Source of the DNA: Adiantum capillus-veneris
Lineage: Eukaryota; Streptophyta; Polypodiopsida; Polypodiales; Pteridaceae
NCBI GenBank assembly: GCA_014529385.2
Contig: CM043966.1
Coordinates: 92,885,087 to 92,949,086, forward strand
Length of the DNA stretch: 64,000 nt
Direction of reading: 5' to 3'
Each line of letters opens with the position of its first letter. The first letter of the stretch is position 1. The notes below the pieces were generated by a model. It did not search any database, was not told where the DNA came from, and worked only from the letters and a program-made list of their open reading frames with translations. The translations under genes and the position numbers were made by a program. Positions 9,472 through 21,982 of this stretch are shown here, piece by piece.

Positions 9472-10690
9472 TTAAACAAAGTCCTCCAAAAATGACTATT
9501 AAACTTGGGATCATGATCACTCACGATGTTACTTGGCAAGCCATACAATTTGTACAGATTGTCCACAAATAACTTAGCTAATTTTGGAGTCTTTATGGTT
9601 GATTTGGTTGGAATAAACTTGCATAGTTTTGTCAACGAGACTACAACCACCCATACTGAGTCATGACCTGAGTCATGACCTCGTTTAGTGGTTGGTAAAC
9701 CCACAATAAAATCCATAGAGATACTTTCCCATTTCCTATTGGGAATCTCCAAAGGATGTAAGAGTCCTCCTGCCTTTAGGCGCTCAGCTTTATAAACTTG
9801 AAATTTTTGGCAATGCAAGACATAGTCTTGAACAAAGCCATGTAAACTTGGCCAATAAAACTATTGTCGTATGAGAGCATAAGTCTTTTTTATACCCAGG
9901 TGCCCTGCACTTGGACTATCATGACATTCATAAAGAATTTGGTGCCAAATGTCCATGTCTGTCAGTACACAAACTCTCCCCTTGTGGAAAGGGTACCCAT
10001 TATCGATGGAAAAATTCTTCCATCGCTGCAGTTCATCACTCGACGGAGAAGAACTGTGTGTGGAGGTTAACGACACACTACCAGCATTGGAGTAAGAAGG
10101 ATCCCTCATTTGCACATGGATCCACACTTTGGAGTATGCATCATCATGCTCATATTTGCCCTTCAGAGAATCCAAAAATTCATTGCGAAGTTCCGTGAAC
10201 AAAGGGGAATTGATCTCAGGCATACGACTAAGAGCATCAACCACCACATTGTATCTTCCTTTATGATACCAAAGCTTTGCGTCATACTCCTGAAGAATCT
10301 CAGCCCACCTAGCCTTTCATCCCTTCAAGTCTATTTGTTGTGTAAACCATTTTATGCTTTCATGGTCAAACACAATCTCAAATTGAGCTCCATACAAATA
10401 ATGCCGCCATGTCTTTAAGGCAAACACTATTGCGTAGAGTTTGCGTTCATAAGCAGAATAATTCTACTACGTTGAAGAATCAAGATTTTTGCTTTCAAAT
10501 GCACTTGGCCTCCCCTCTTGTAGAAGGACTGCTCCAATAGCATGGTTACTGGCATCTGTTTCCAAAACAAATGGCTTCAAAGGATCCACAATAGCTAGAA
10601 TAGGATTTGTAACTAAAGCATCCTTGAGTGTATCAAAACTATGCTGCTGAGAGGCCCCCCACTAGAATTTTTGAATCTTTGGATGCGGTT
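9468..10690 (-). pseudogene. Ty3/gypsy RNase H and integrase (proximal half of split pol)
   Basis: In minus-strand order: the RT/RNase H junction (WGASQQHSFDTLKDAL, VLETDASNHAIGAVLLQEG with the first RNase H Asp), ALKTWRHYLYGAQFEIVFDH, the end of RNase H (VVVDALSRMPEI), and the integrase HHCC region (HDSPSAGHLGIKKTYALIRQ, stop, FYWPSLHGF, C-QKF in which the last Cys is lost). Then follow SISMDFIVGLPTTKRG with the first catalytic Asp, and VSDHDPKFNSHFWRTLFKR with the second. The reading breaks at LFKR exactly at the target site of the inserted element and resumes at 1390. In-frame stops (for example at 9858-9860 and near 10470) show that it was dead before or since. RT proper is missing: the sequence upstream of the RNase H belongs to another domain. 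Confidence 0.85.
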
Positions 10691-11250
10691 CCTTTTTTGC
10701 TCCACCCTCTACAACTTCATTTGCACCATTCAGATGGTAGTCTCTAGCAAAGTGGTCGAACCCATTGTACTTGAAACATGCTCCAAAAATACTTACCAAA
10801 TCTGAGAGGAATCACTTTTGAACCCTCACCTACATTAATTCCCATGCTCTTTGGAGGAGGCTTATGTACATCCCAGCATATGGACACCTTATTTGTCGTA
10901 GTCCCCAACTTTCTATGCACTGGTACAAACGTAGGAGTACCCAAGGTACTTGCAAGGTCTCTGAGATTATCCCACAACCAGACCGGCAAGTTGAAAAGGT
11001 CCACCCACACCAGGCACATCCTTGAAGGACACTGGAGATTTGAATGATGGATTCCATGGTATAATGCAAATTGGGGAGCGGTTAAGGTACAACGGTCTTT
11101 TAGCCAAGATTTTGTCAGTTACAGTAGGGTCAGTTACAGTAGGGCCAAGATTTTGTCAGTTACAGTAGGGTCATTGAAACGAATATCCATCTCATGAGCT
11201 TTGGCTGGGATGGAACCCTACCCATAAAGCCAAACACCAAGGATGAGCTG
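10691..11250 (-). pseudogene. DUF4283/zinc-knuckle retroelement ORF1-like fragment
   Basis: The minus-strand frame at 10744-11019 reads WVDLFNLPVWLWDNLRDLAS, LGTPTFVPVHRK and SICWDVHKPPPKSMGINVG. This matches my memory of the DUF4283-type RNA-binding domain in plant LINE ORF1 and related gag proteins. After a frame change it continues into CFKYNGFDHFARDYHL, a zinc knuckle with several lost cysteines, and then abuts the RNase H of the gypsy remnant near 10690. A short, imperfect repetition of TCAGTTACAGTAGGG occurs at 11107-11170. Either a LINE fragment lies next to the gypsy piece or a recombination fused them. No complete domain is preserved. Confidence 0.45.
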
Positions 11251-12640
11251 GCCACCATGGCAAGCTATTTTTTAACGAATGGCCATGGGATCCATATTGG
11301 GCATGCATTTTGCACTCAACCAACTATGGCATGCTTTTCTTTAGAGTTTGAAAGGTTGTCTCACCAATAGATGGATGTGAACTAGATGAAACTCTCCTTA
11401 CATCCTCAATATGATCTCTTGTGGTGGCTAGAAGATCCTTTCAACAACTCAAATTGGATTGCGGGGAGATGAGCTTCTAAGATAGCCGTGCGCTCCCACA
11501 ATCCAAGCCTGCCTGTACTTGCAGATTACCATCTGGATCTTTTCCTCCCTATTCACTCGAGGATTTCTTATCTTGTCCTACGGCTCTCAGCACGACCTCG
11601 ACATAGAGGTCTTGGGGGAATTGTCCATCTTTCTGATACGCACTCTGGGGGGTGACCTGTCTCTAACCCACAAAGGAAAAGAAAGTGAAAAAAAAGGAGA
11701 AGGGCACTTTTTTGGGGGCGTGGCCTGCGGGGGTGGGGGGGGGCTAAATAAGCATGCTATGTCATAGGTAGCAATAGAAAGAAGATAACATGATATTAAC
11801 GAAAGGAAGGCTCCAAAATAAGACAAACCACCAAAAAAAACTAGTCTTGCTTGGTGGGCCTTTGCCACACATAATCTGATAGATTTTGGAGTGCAACTCG
11901 TTAGTTGGTTAGCTGGTTGTGATTGCTGTCTCCTTGGGTTTTGTTGTGGTGACTCAAGAAAATGAGTAGAACCAATTGATAGGCACCAATAATAGCTCAG
12001 TTTGGGACTCGATGAGCATTGGAAAGAAGCAAGTTGTGTCCCATAGTGCTGCATATAGGACATTGGGCTACTAAAGAGGGTAATTGAATAGAGCAAAAGG
12101 GTTGCAAGTTAACCTAATTTGGTAGTTGTTTGCAGATTGCACCATTCTATCTAGTAATATTGAGACCATTTAGTCTCTAAACCGTGGAACCATCTTTGAG
12201 ACACCCTTCTTATCTCAATCAATCGTAGTCAATTTTTCGTTATTTCAATATATAGGTTGAATTGCCATATTGTGCAAAAAGAAATGTATGTCTATTTGGT
12301 ATATAGATATGACGATCGAAATTGAGCATGCACTCATGAGGAAAACATATGGCTAAACTGAAGCTTTCACAAACTCAAAAAATATAGAAACCATAAATAG
12401 AGTATAAAAATCGAACTATACTACCTACCTGATAATCATGTACAAATGTCATCCAATTATGCAAGTCGAAGGACAATGTTTGATTCAAGCTACAAAAAAT
12501 CAATGTGAATAGTTAAACATATCCTCTTGCAATGAAACGTCACAAACTGAAACTGCAAAGTATACAGTGCAAGTCATGCAGAGGTGCCATACAAAAGTAT
12601 GGTGGAGAGTTGGCACTGTGGTCTCTCCAAAAATTATAAG
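11251..12640. other. no gene recognised
   Basis: Mixed-composition spacer. It includes a short poly-G run (about 11725-11744) next to an A-rich stretch. Open frames here are low-complexity or pyrimidine-derived. I see no repeat pair, RNA gene or known domain. Confidence 0.4.
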
Positions 12641-13680
12641 AAACAGAAGCCATGCCCTGCCCCGTAGCTTTTATGTGTTGCGCCAAGCAAACACATAGTC
12701 ATGGGGTGTTCGATACAGATAACGAACCTTGTAATGTTGTCGAGATGGAGTCCGCTTGTGCAATTGAAATGTCTACTATTGTGAATATATGTCCTCCCCG
12801 CCAGACACAAAACACCCATTAAGAGATAAATACACACCCTCTTTTTTACACTAAAAATCCATTTGAGCCCCGTCCGCCGTCTCCACTCCTCGAGACGCGT
12901 GACATCTATCTCCAACAAACCGGCTAGCATTCTCACTGTGAATTCTCTTACCCATGTCAATGCCTTGTGTAAGGCCGTAGTTACATTTGGAGAGAAGCCT
13001 TTCCTTTGCATCGAGTGTGCTTCCTTGCCATAGCCATGTTGAGCATATCATGCAATCAAGGCGTTCGAAGTAATCACATTTTGGAAAGGAAGCCCATGAA
13101 GTAATTCTTGTACTTTTGTGAGGGTACCACATTTGGCATAGGCACTCACCAATGTACTCCTTAAACATGTGAATAGTGGGCTCAATGTGTATCTTGCTAA
13201 TTTTGTAAGAATCCTTCTTTTTAGCATGGGCATTTAGTCCAATCAAAAAATTATTATGCATGTGTTGTGCAGCAAATGTTGCTTCTTTCCTAGATTCGAC
13301 AATGGATTTTCCGTTGTTCCATGCACACCAAACTAGTGACGCTTTTAGGATCTTCCCCCCGCCCCTTCAAGCCTCCTTTTGGTGTACCAAAGTGCCACAA
13401 TCCTTCAAGATGCAAGCATAGGTGATTACATATGGAGAAATGCCCTCGCTTTGCATCTGATAAAAACATCCCATAGCTTCTTGTCCCTGTCCTTGTTGGG
13501 AATACGGTGAAATCCCCTCACTTTGCATCTGATGAAACCAACCCACAGCTTCTTGTCCTTGCTCTTCTTGGGAGTTTTCCAAATTGCCACATGCGTTAAA
13601 GATGCAAGCGTAGGTGATTACATTTGGATATGACCTTAACCCATACCTCTTGATCTGTTTTCACAACATGTTAATCGACC
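12641..13680 (-). pseudogene. PLS-class pentatricopeptide repeat (PPR) pseudogene
   Basis: PPR proteins bind organelle RNA through 35-residue helical repeats and act in editing, splicing and stability. Read on the minus strand, successive frames give PNVITYACIFNACGNL (about 13630-13585), QGQEAVGWFHQMQSEGISP repeated twice with small changes (13582-13430), YVITYACILKDCGTL, then in other frames TLVSAYAKCGTLTKVQELLHGLPFQNVITSNALIA (about 13170-13050), MQRKGFSPNVTT (13011) and IDMGKRIHSEN. These are the usual blocks of a P-L-S array (YAKCG; NALIAGYAQ; PDVVTYACILKACG), but they are scattered over several frames with stops, so it is a pseudogene. The duplicated QEA-WFHQMQSEGISP unit is an internal tandem duplication. 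No E/DYW editing domain was seen. Confidence 0.75.
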
Positions 13681-15278
13681 TAATTTGCTCAACAAGCTTA
13701 TCCCGAGCGTGCACCACACTATCGGCACTTCGAGCTTGCAACTTGATCTGCAACCATAGAACCCTGCAGGCTGAGGGTTGATTTACGTTGGGATGAGGGC
13801 TGATGGCTAACCTGCTCGAGCGATAAAGGAAAATCAGGTGGCAATTTGCGTAGGCCATCAATGATCAACGCCAAAAATAAGCTTTTCATGGCGTTGCTTT
13901 TCGTTTCGTTTCGGTTTCGTAGTATCACTACTTTTTTTAATTTAATCGTGCCACGTGGTGGCCTATGCTTGCGGATAGGTCAAAGAGAGCCTTGGGCTCA
14001 CCAAGGAATAAAAACAAGTAATAAAAACTTGGAAGGATATAGAAGCGCTTGCAGCCAGGAAAACGCCTTGCAAGAGCTGCCTCTAATGTCAGGTTGAATT
14101 TAGTTTGTACCTTTTTGTCAAGAAACAACTGCTACACATGGAGCTTTTGCCATAGCTTCCCCCATACTCAGCTGGTTGGCTCCCCCGCTCTCAAACTTGT
14201 CGCTTCTACTCCCATCAACATTCCCTGCGGCTATATTTCTCCTTATGCCCAAGCGCCAACAATGGGTAGCATGTAGGTCTCACCTCTGAAACCAATGGAG
14301 TTACTTGCATAATATGATGATCGCTTCCAGTGGAGTTATATACTCTCAAAGATCAGATATTTCGTGCGATCAAGCCATGGCAAAGGTGTGTTCTACTATA
14401 TTAGATTTCAATCGATGATCAGAGTCGAATCACCAAACCTACGAGCTGGAACTGCCCGTCCGAGCTGCTTGTGCGCTGTGAACTGCTCTGTGTGCGAACT
14501 GCTTCTGGAGAACCTGCAACGCTATACTTGCGGCATTTTTTATTATTAATTATTAAGCGGGGACCAGCGGGGTTTTTTGAGCTTTTTGCTAACATGCCAG
14601 TGAGAAGTTGCCACGTGGTGGCTTGTGCGATCAGATAGGCGTAAAAGAGCCTTTGGCTCACCAAGTAAAAAAGCTTAACAAGTTGGAAATAAGCGCGCTT
14701 CAAGCTCTCAGCACAGGGCAAAGAGCAGGGATGAAGTAGCTACTTCTTCATGCAGCTTCGCTGTGAGGCCAACAAGGGACTGGCTTGGTGATGTGTAAGA
14801 TAGCACGATGTAACCCAATTGTTAGGAGATCTCACTGCGAAATGTGTTGCTAGGATCTCTCCACTAGCAACGTAACTCCTAGCAAGACAAAAAAACCCCA
14901 CCCAATAGCACTCAACACTCTCCCTCGCTCACAGATCTAGGTCCTCACTCACTAATCTACGCCATTCTCGGAGCTCGATCACATCTTAACCTAACCCAGG
15001 TCGAATGCTCATATTGAAATATGCTACATTTCCTATAGACTTACCCTTTCCTTTTGCATTATCAATCTTACCTTTCATTTCGGCAATTTAGATTAGATGT
15101 TTCGTAAGGGTTTTCTTTTGAGTGAACCATTAGTGACACGCCCTCTCCTTCCTTGCAAATTTTAAGCTCCAGTAGGTCTCTACGCATGTCTCGTTGAGGG
15201 GAATCAACCAAGATTCTACCAAGAAAGCAGAAGAAAAAAAGGAGGTGCAGATGTGGCACGTCAAGGAGGAGAGAGAAG
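13681..15278. other. non-coding spacer with a duplicated module
   Basis: No gene recognised. A roughly 110-bp module occurs twice in the same orientation, near 13950-14065 and 14608-14715. Both copies have CCACGTGGTGGC, then GATAGG, AAAGAGCC and GGCTCACCAAG, followed by an A-rich stretch and a GCGCTT segment. It may be a degraded transposon end or repeat family. The CACGTG core is also a G-box, which could be chance. Confidence 0.4.
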
Positions 15279-16030
15279 AAGAGAGAGAGAGAGAGCGAGA
15301 GATGAAAATGACGTGCGTCATTATGGATGAGAGATTTTTTGTGCATTTCTTTCACACACCTGTGTGCGTGTGTGTGCGAGCGCATGCGACACCGAAGGCT
15401 GGTACATCTATTAGAGAGAGCATGCATGGAGGCGATTGAGCAGAGCCAATAGTCAGGGCATGATTATGACCTACGAAGGGAAAGGTAGCTAAGGAGGAGT
15501 ACAATATATGCAGAAGTGTCGAAGGGAACAGGGTGAGGGAAAAAGGGAGAGGTGTGTGGGACAATGTGCAGAGAGGGATATTTTTTTTTCCTCTCACAGA
15601 TTGCTATGTGGTTGCCATCACCAACAACAAGTCGCAGGTCGGTTATCTGTATTCTGTCTGCATTGCGAGACAAATATACATTGGACACGGAGGTAGGAGC
15701 AGAGAGGAACACGACACTCAATGGGATGCGCAAGTAGGAGATGTAAGGAGGAAGAACAAGGGGTGCTTCAATCGATCATCTGCATTGATATGCAGAGGAG
15801 AAAGAGATGTGGGGCCTTATACGTGCCAGCAATGTCAATTCGCAGAGGAGGGTAAACCAGGGCAGATAATGGCGTGCATCGATTTGGAGATGAAGGGAGA
15901 GGACGGCAGGGCGTGTAGGGCAACAAAGCGAGCGAGGGGAACGGGGGCGAGAGGGCGTTGCTGGTGATAAATGGAGGAGAGAGATGAACTTGCAAATGGC
16001 ATCTCTTGGTATTTTGTAGAGAGCACACAA

Positions 16031-16107
<77 letters not shown>

Positions 16108-16745
16108 GTTGTGCAGGCTTTGAAAGTAGAATGTGATGGAGCTCATGAGGAGACTAGATGTGCGAGAGAATGTGCATGCAGGTTGCATATGAGGAGGCCA
16201 CCAAAAGTTGAGGAAATGGCAAACAACTGCATACAAAGGGAGTGCTGGTCTGCATGCCATAGTCACTGATGGGGAGATGAGTTGGGTAGAAACAGATTTG
16301 CTACATGTTGATACATCGGGACAGTCAACCAAGAAGGCACAAACCTTGGCTTGGAGGTCTACGAGCAAGACAGAGGAGGGGCAAGGCATGTAGATGGCAC
16401 CAAATGGATGCAACATGGCTCCGAGCTCACCATGTTCAAGCACGCATGTGTGCTCTGAGCTTGTACATGTGTGGGCAGCAGGGGGCGAAGGCGACTTGCT
16501 CAAGAGCTTTTTGCGAAGGAGTTGGCACATGGCCTCGCGCGATGCAGTGTCTATGACTGTGAGGGTCATGAGCTGGATCGCCACCTCTGATGCGAGCTCA
16601 ATCGTCGCTTTTAATGCAACGGAATGGACATCAAATGATGGAATCTGCCAAGATTCTAGCTAATAAAATGGGAGTCGACAGAGTAGGTGAGAGATTGCCT
16701 GTTTGGGGTGAATTAAAGGGAATGTGAGTAGATGCTGTTGAGGCT

Positions 16746-16781
<36 letters not shown>

Positions 16782-16783
16782 TG

Positions 16784-16844
<61 letters not shown>

Positions 16845-16904
16845 AGAAGAAGAGAATTTTAACGTCGTGGGAATAATTCGACGAGGAGAGTTACTCAAGG
16901 CCTG

Positions 16905-16969
<65 letters not shown>

Positions 16970-17139
16970 TGCATCAGTGCTGTATTCGCAGAAGCAGAGA
17001 CGCGACAAGGGCGAGCTCCAGGAACTTGCGGAAATTACCAACACAGGCTGCTGATAGGAAGTCCAAGCAACCATAACACTCTTAACTAAGAAGAGGATTC
17101 TTTTGGCAGCCAAGCAGTGGGTTGGGCACGTTCAGGGCA

Positions 17140-17142
<3 letters not shown>
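15279..17142. repeat. cluster of long CT/GA microsatellites and a G30 run in non-coding DNA
   Basis: Main tracts: GA at about 15279-15302, CT at 16033-16104, G30 at 16748-16777, GA at 16785-16841 and GA at 16909-16968. Sequence between them is unique by eye and gives only repeat-driven frames (Leu-Ser, Arg-Glu). Confidence 0.9.

Positions 17143-17219
<77 letters not shown>
17143..17219. repeat. (CT)n microsatellite
   Basis: A pure CT tract of about 38 units, among the longest here. It is preceded by GGGCACGGT and followed by GAGTTTTG. Confidence 0.95.
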
Positions 17220-17223
<4 letters not shown>

Positions 17224-19808
17224 TTTGTATCCCGTAGGCCTTGGGATGCTTCAGGTGACAGTGGAGATGTAGACGAGGAGCGTAGTGAAAGCCATTTAAG
17301 AGGTCTGTGCAGGGCACGCGAACGATCTTGTTCGGGAAAGGGGAAAAAGTAGGGGGAATCTGCTTGGAGTCCAGCTTATGCCGCCATGGGAGACTGTTTT
17401 TGAGAGCCAGAAGAGCACACCGACGTGCGTGCACGTGCGCGCGTGTGTGTGCGTGCAGGGCGCAGAGGAAGGACTGATGGAGGAGAGAGAGGGACGGGCA
17501 GATCTGGGGAGATTCCGCTTCATAGGGGCGTGTAGACCGAGTAGGAAGGCAATATATTTGGTATATATTGTATAGATTCATAAGAGTTTGATCCCATGAT
17601 GTGAGGAGGTACTTCTAAAAGGTCCTTTTAAATAATTACTTTAAAAAAAAATTATTTCACTAAATTGTTTTATTATCCTTTATGCTTATTAAATCTACCC
17701 TTTCTTAGAAGAAAGCATTAAAATATTCTTTTGTTTAATTTTTAATGTATCTTTTTATTTTACTTCTTGTTCATTTTATTTTGTTTCAAAATGCTAATGT
17801 GCAATTTGCACCTTTTGCCTTATTGTTTACGTGGGGCTCTTTGTAATATATAAACCATTTATGATTATGTGGGTATAATAGATAATACAATTTCATATTA
17901 AAACACAACAAAAATTCCATGTGATTATAAACACTTATTGGAGCCTTTGTGCCTTCTCACCTTCTTCTTTGAGCCATTAGGAAAAGTATACATTAATGAC
18001 TTGTGACCAATAATCTACACATCTCCGGTAGGCCCGACCAATTTTTGAAAATGGGTCTGTAGGTATGTACGCATGTCTTTTTAAATGGGTATCTTTCAAG
18101 ATGCCTCACTTTTGGGTTGAGAAGCAAAAGGCTAATGGCTGCTAAGACGGGAAAGGAAAGGACGCGTGGCACATGGGATTGGACGTATTTATATTTTTCT
18201 TTTTGTCGCACTCCATACTGTCTCTGCTATAGAGCTTGTGCATGCATCACGATCCCCTCTGGGAGTAGCGCAGGCACCAGTAGAGGTGCTCCCTCACTGT
18301 GGCATTTGCACATGTGGTCGATGACGGTGTCAACAACAAATCACAGATAAATGTGATGCCCAAGTCAAGCATGGATAGAGTGTGGAGGGCGGAGATCAAG
18401 CTGGAGAGCGGCGGAGGGGATTTGCCTCACAGGGAGTTGTACGAGGGGTAGAGGGCAGTGCTCTCTCTCTCTCTCTCACTCAGGTCCTGCGGGAGGTATG
18501 TTTTGTGAGGCAACGCATATGGGTAGAGGATGGAAGCGCCAGATCATGCAGGCAAGATGGTGGAGGCGAGAGGTAGGAGGGTTGATCCCTCATTTAAGGC
18601 ATCAGGTCTCTCTCTCTCTCAAGCGACACAAGAGGAAAGAGGGAATCGAGTAGTACACGAGGCAGTGATGGACCTGCGTTAGGAGGTTTATGAGGGACTC
18701 TCTATGTCTCTCACTCATGAAGAGACCATCTGTATGTCTCTCTCCTTCCTTCCCCTTTTCACTTGCGAGCCAGAAGCTATGTCTTTCTGTGTCTCTACTT
18801 CCTTCCTTGCGCTTGCAGGCGAAGTCTCAATCTGCATGTCGCATTCGTTGCAAGTCTCATCCAGCTACTTCTCATGATGTCATGGTGCGACGTCTTAGCC
18901 AAGAGTGCCCATGGCCAGACCCCCCTCTCTATCCCTCTCTCTATCTCGCTTAGTTTGTGCTCAATGGCGGCCTTTTGCATGTCCTTATCGAGTATTATAA
19001 GTGAGAGCGTGGAATCTGGTGAGATTCCAGTTATGGAAGTAAAGTGTTATCATATCAGCCTTGTGATTTATGTTCAGGAAATGGTATGGTCACTGTTGCT
19101 CTTTGCGTCTCTCTCTGTCTCTCTCTCACTCAAGCACTGTTGGTGGACATAAAAGCTTTCCTGCGATGGGTTCAGATCTTGGAGCATGTTCAGTCCAAAT
19201 CATCACCTGCTGTCTCAACCAATTTGAACAGACGCTTGCCACACTCGTCACCATGTCAGCCTGGACTTCAACACCGACCTGGATTCGCTAGAGTAGCACA
19301 ACCTCAATTCTAGGTGCATCCTCGCTGCCTTTTTCTCTGCGCGACTGCAAAGAAGTGAGAAGACCATGTTGAAGTCATCGACAGGCAAACCTTCGGCGAC
19401 AAACAGAGCAGCGTCTGTCAACCTCAAGGCCAGCGTGGCAGGCCAGGGCAAACACGTGGCACTATACGCAGGGCACGAACGTTTTGCTGTGCTGAGATCG
19501 ATAAGGAATCTGGAGACATTCCACTTAATGAAGTTCGATCGAGTAAGTTTGGAAATGGGTCTATTAGATGGTATCTAGGGAGATACCTTTGTGAAGCTAA
19601 GTGTTTGCAGGGGTGGTAAACGAATGGAGGGACATGCTTTGTCTTTTGTTGAGAGAGGGAGACCCTCTGCTCACACATTTTTGAAGGGTAATTCAAATGA
19701 TTCACGTGGAGGACATACTTTAGCGTACCCTTCATTAAGCTATATTTAAGCTAAAACTAGAAGGGATGCCTAAAGATATTATAGTACCCTCTCGCATACG
19801 CATCACGG

Positions 19809-19812
<4 letters not shown>
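17220..19812. other. non-coding spacer with short CT tracts
   Basis: AT-rich at 17600-17900, otherwise mixed. Short CTCTCTCT runs recur at about 18463, 18606 and 19108. The ORFs are short and carry no domain. No transposon protein was recognised. Confidence 0.4.
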
Positions 19813-19844
<32 letters not shown>

Positions 19845-19890
19845 GATCATGTTGGCAGCTAGGGTTTTGAGGGATGTGATTGCCCCACTT

Positions 19891-19931
<41 letters not shown>
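19813..19931. repeat. pair of (CT)n microsatellites
   Basis: CT at about 19813-19842 and 19893-19931, separated by 50 bases of unique sequence. Confidence 0.9.
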
Positions 19932-19935
<4 letters not shown>

Positions 19936-21115
19936 TTTGCCTTTCTCTATCATGATGTGTGTCCAAAAGAAGGTGTGATTCAAGGTCCCAAGTTGCTCTA
20001 CATGCACTCTCTCTGCAATTTCCTTAAGGTGGATGTTCGTCAATGCAAGTGAAACATGAGAAGCAAAAGGAGGCACCAAGGCAATATGGGAGAGCTATTG
20101 TGTAGTTCAGGGAAAAGGTCAATAAGTATGAGAGGATGGATTTTAAATAGCATATGCGTGTTAGGGAAGTAAGTAATGGAGGAGGAAATTGGGGATCCAA
20201 GCATAAAGACACAAGTCCTATGGCTAGGAGCCTATGGGTATCCCTACTAAAAAAATGTCCACATTGTAAGAGGTCCTACTTATAGAAGCAAGGCTAGCCT
20301 ATAAAATGGCTAGGTGCTTATGGGAATTCTATTGTTAGGTTCGAGTAAGCTCACATGTCGTACCCCCAAGTTTCAGGATGGTTCATTGCGGGGCCAACAA
20401 CTTGTCGTGCACCTCGATCCCTTTCCACAGTCCACCTTGAGAGCGTATTCTGGAGTTGTCCATAATAGTGGTTTCTTAACTTCAAGCACAAGATAAGATT
20501 TTACAAAAAGAAAGGATCTTTTATGAATTTGGAGGTTTTTTTGCAAAACCTTGAATGGGCACTTTTATGTAATGTTAGCTTACCAACCTACTGTTAACAG
20601 AACAATCATGTGCAACATACCATTAAAAAAGCGTGTGAGCTTATTGAACCAATTGAGCAAGTTCCCATTCAATGTACTATAAATTTCTCATCAAAGATAA
20701 TATTTTGATTACTCAACAAAGCATGTTTCACAAAACATGTTTTATTCAACTAAGCCTGTTTCACTTAAGAAAATTATTGAACCCTTCTTTTTCATCCATA
20801 CAAACTAAAGTGAATCACAAGGATCCATTGGCACTCGTTTATGCACAAACAACAAACTTTATTATGAGGAACTAGGCATGTGACACACTCAAAATGATGT
20901 TTTGAATTTTGAACAACAGCAAAACTAAAAAAAGGCAACTTTATTGATAAAGTATGATTGGCATTAGTCAGCTTCAAAAATTTACAACTTTAACAGAGAT
21001 TGCAGCACAAGAGGTTGGGATTGAAGCTATGGAAAGGACTTGGAAAAGGTGAAAAGATCCAGATCTATGGAGCTCAGGACAAATCCAAGCTTTGAAAAAC
21101 ACTAAAAATGTTTTT
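19932..21115. other. no gene recognised
   Basis: AT-rich spacer upstream of a copia LTR. ATGGCTAGG-GC-TATGGG occurs twice about 90 bp apart (near 20220 and 20308). No domain was seen on either strand. Confidence 0.35.
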
Positions 21116-21455
21116 GTTGGGATTGTGGATTGTGGATTTTGGATTTTGTCGCACCTCACACTCATAGGAAAACCCCTAGTCTAGAAGTCATGTGGAGCAT
21201 GTGTGTGCCTTTATGAAGGCGAGAGGTGTGTGTCAGCAAGAATCTTGTGTCTATGAGAATCATGTATAGAAGACAAGGTCCATGTGACAAGCTGTATATA
21301 TGCAACTCTTTGTACTCTCTTTTGGTGTTCAATAATCAAATTATTTTGCAGCTACTTTATTGTGCAATTGTCACTCTCTCTGAACCTTTACACTAACGTC
21401 TACAAGCATGCCATTGCCATGAATGGCACACTAATCTACCCTCCTTAACTCTACA
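21116..21455 (+). repeat. copia-type LTR (5' LTR of a truncated element)
   Basis: About 340 bp starting TGTTGGGATTGTGG and ending CTCTACA, directly followed by a primer-binding site. A TATATATGC motif (about 21293) could be its TATA box, with TTCAATAATCAAATTAT downstream as a polyadenylation-type stretch. The first 45 bases resemble, in inverted orientation, 33055-33103 next to a related gag. Confidence 0.7.
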
Positions 21456-21456
21456 A

Positions 21457-21468
21457 TGGTATTAGAGC
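21457..21468 (+). other. primer-binding site (initiator Met tRNA type)
   Basis: TGGTATTAGAGC differs from the classic copia site TGGTATCAGAGC by one base. It lies one base after the LTR end. Confidence 0.8.
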
Positions 21469-21948
21469 GTGGCTTAGATTAGCATTTCCTAAGCTATTAA
21501 GATCCTAGGCATTCTCAGTGTGTTGGATTGCATTGGTCCTCTATCTCTTAGCCATTGCAATTGCTAATCATAATTTTCCATGCATTTTCATAAAGATTAA
21601 CACTAATCTAGTGTCTAATTGCTTGTGTTTTGGGCACATTTATGGCATAGTTCCTAGAGCCACTATCCTTACATAAGTGATAATGCTAGATTATATGCTT
21701 AACTAATGGTATTCTAGCTTAATTTCACTCTGGTGTGCTTCTTGGTCTCTTGAATTGATCCATCCTTGGTTCATTTTTCATGAAACTTGAAGCAAATCAG
21801 AGTAGATTTGGCTTCAATCTTGCAACTTTTTGGTGTTTTAGCACATAATCCAACCTGGAATACGTGTGTGAAGCTCTCTATTTTTGCTTCAATTTGTCCT
21901 TAAGTGCTCAAATTGGAGGTGATTATCCCACTAATTAAAGACTTAATC

Positions 21949-21982
<34 letters not shown>

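Noticed and set aside
11587-12096. 169-codon minus-strand frame with a PPPPP stretch
   Set aside because: Driven by the poly-G/A-rich stretch at 11690-11744; no domain and no start context.
15835-17581. Long open frames made of Leu-Ser, Arg-Glu or Ser-Leu repeats
   Set aside because: They are dinucleotide tracts read as codons, open in all phases, with no domain outside the repeats.
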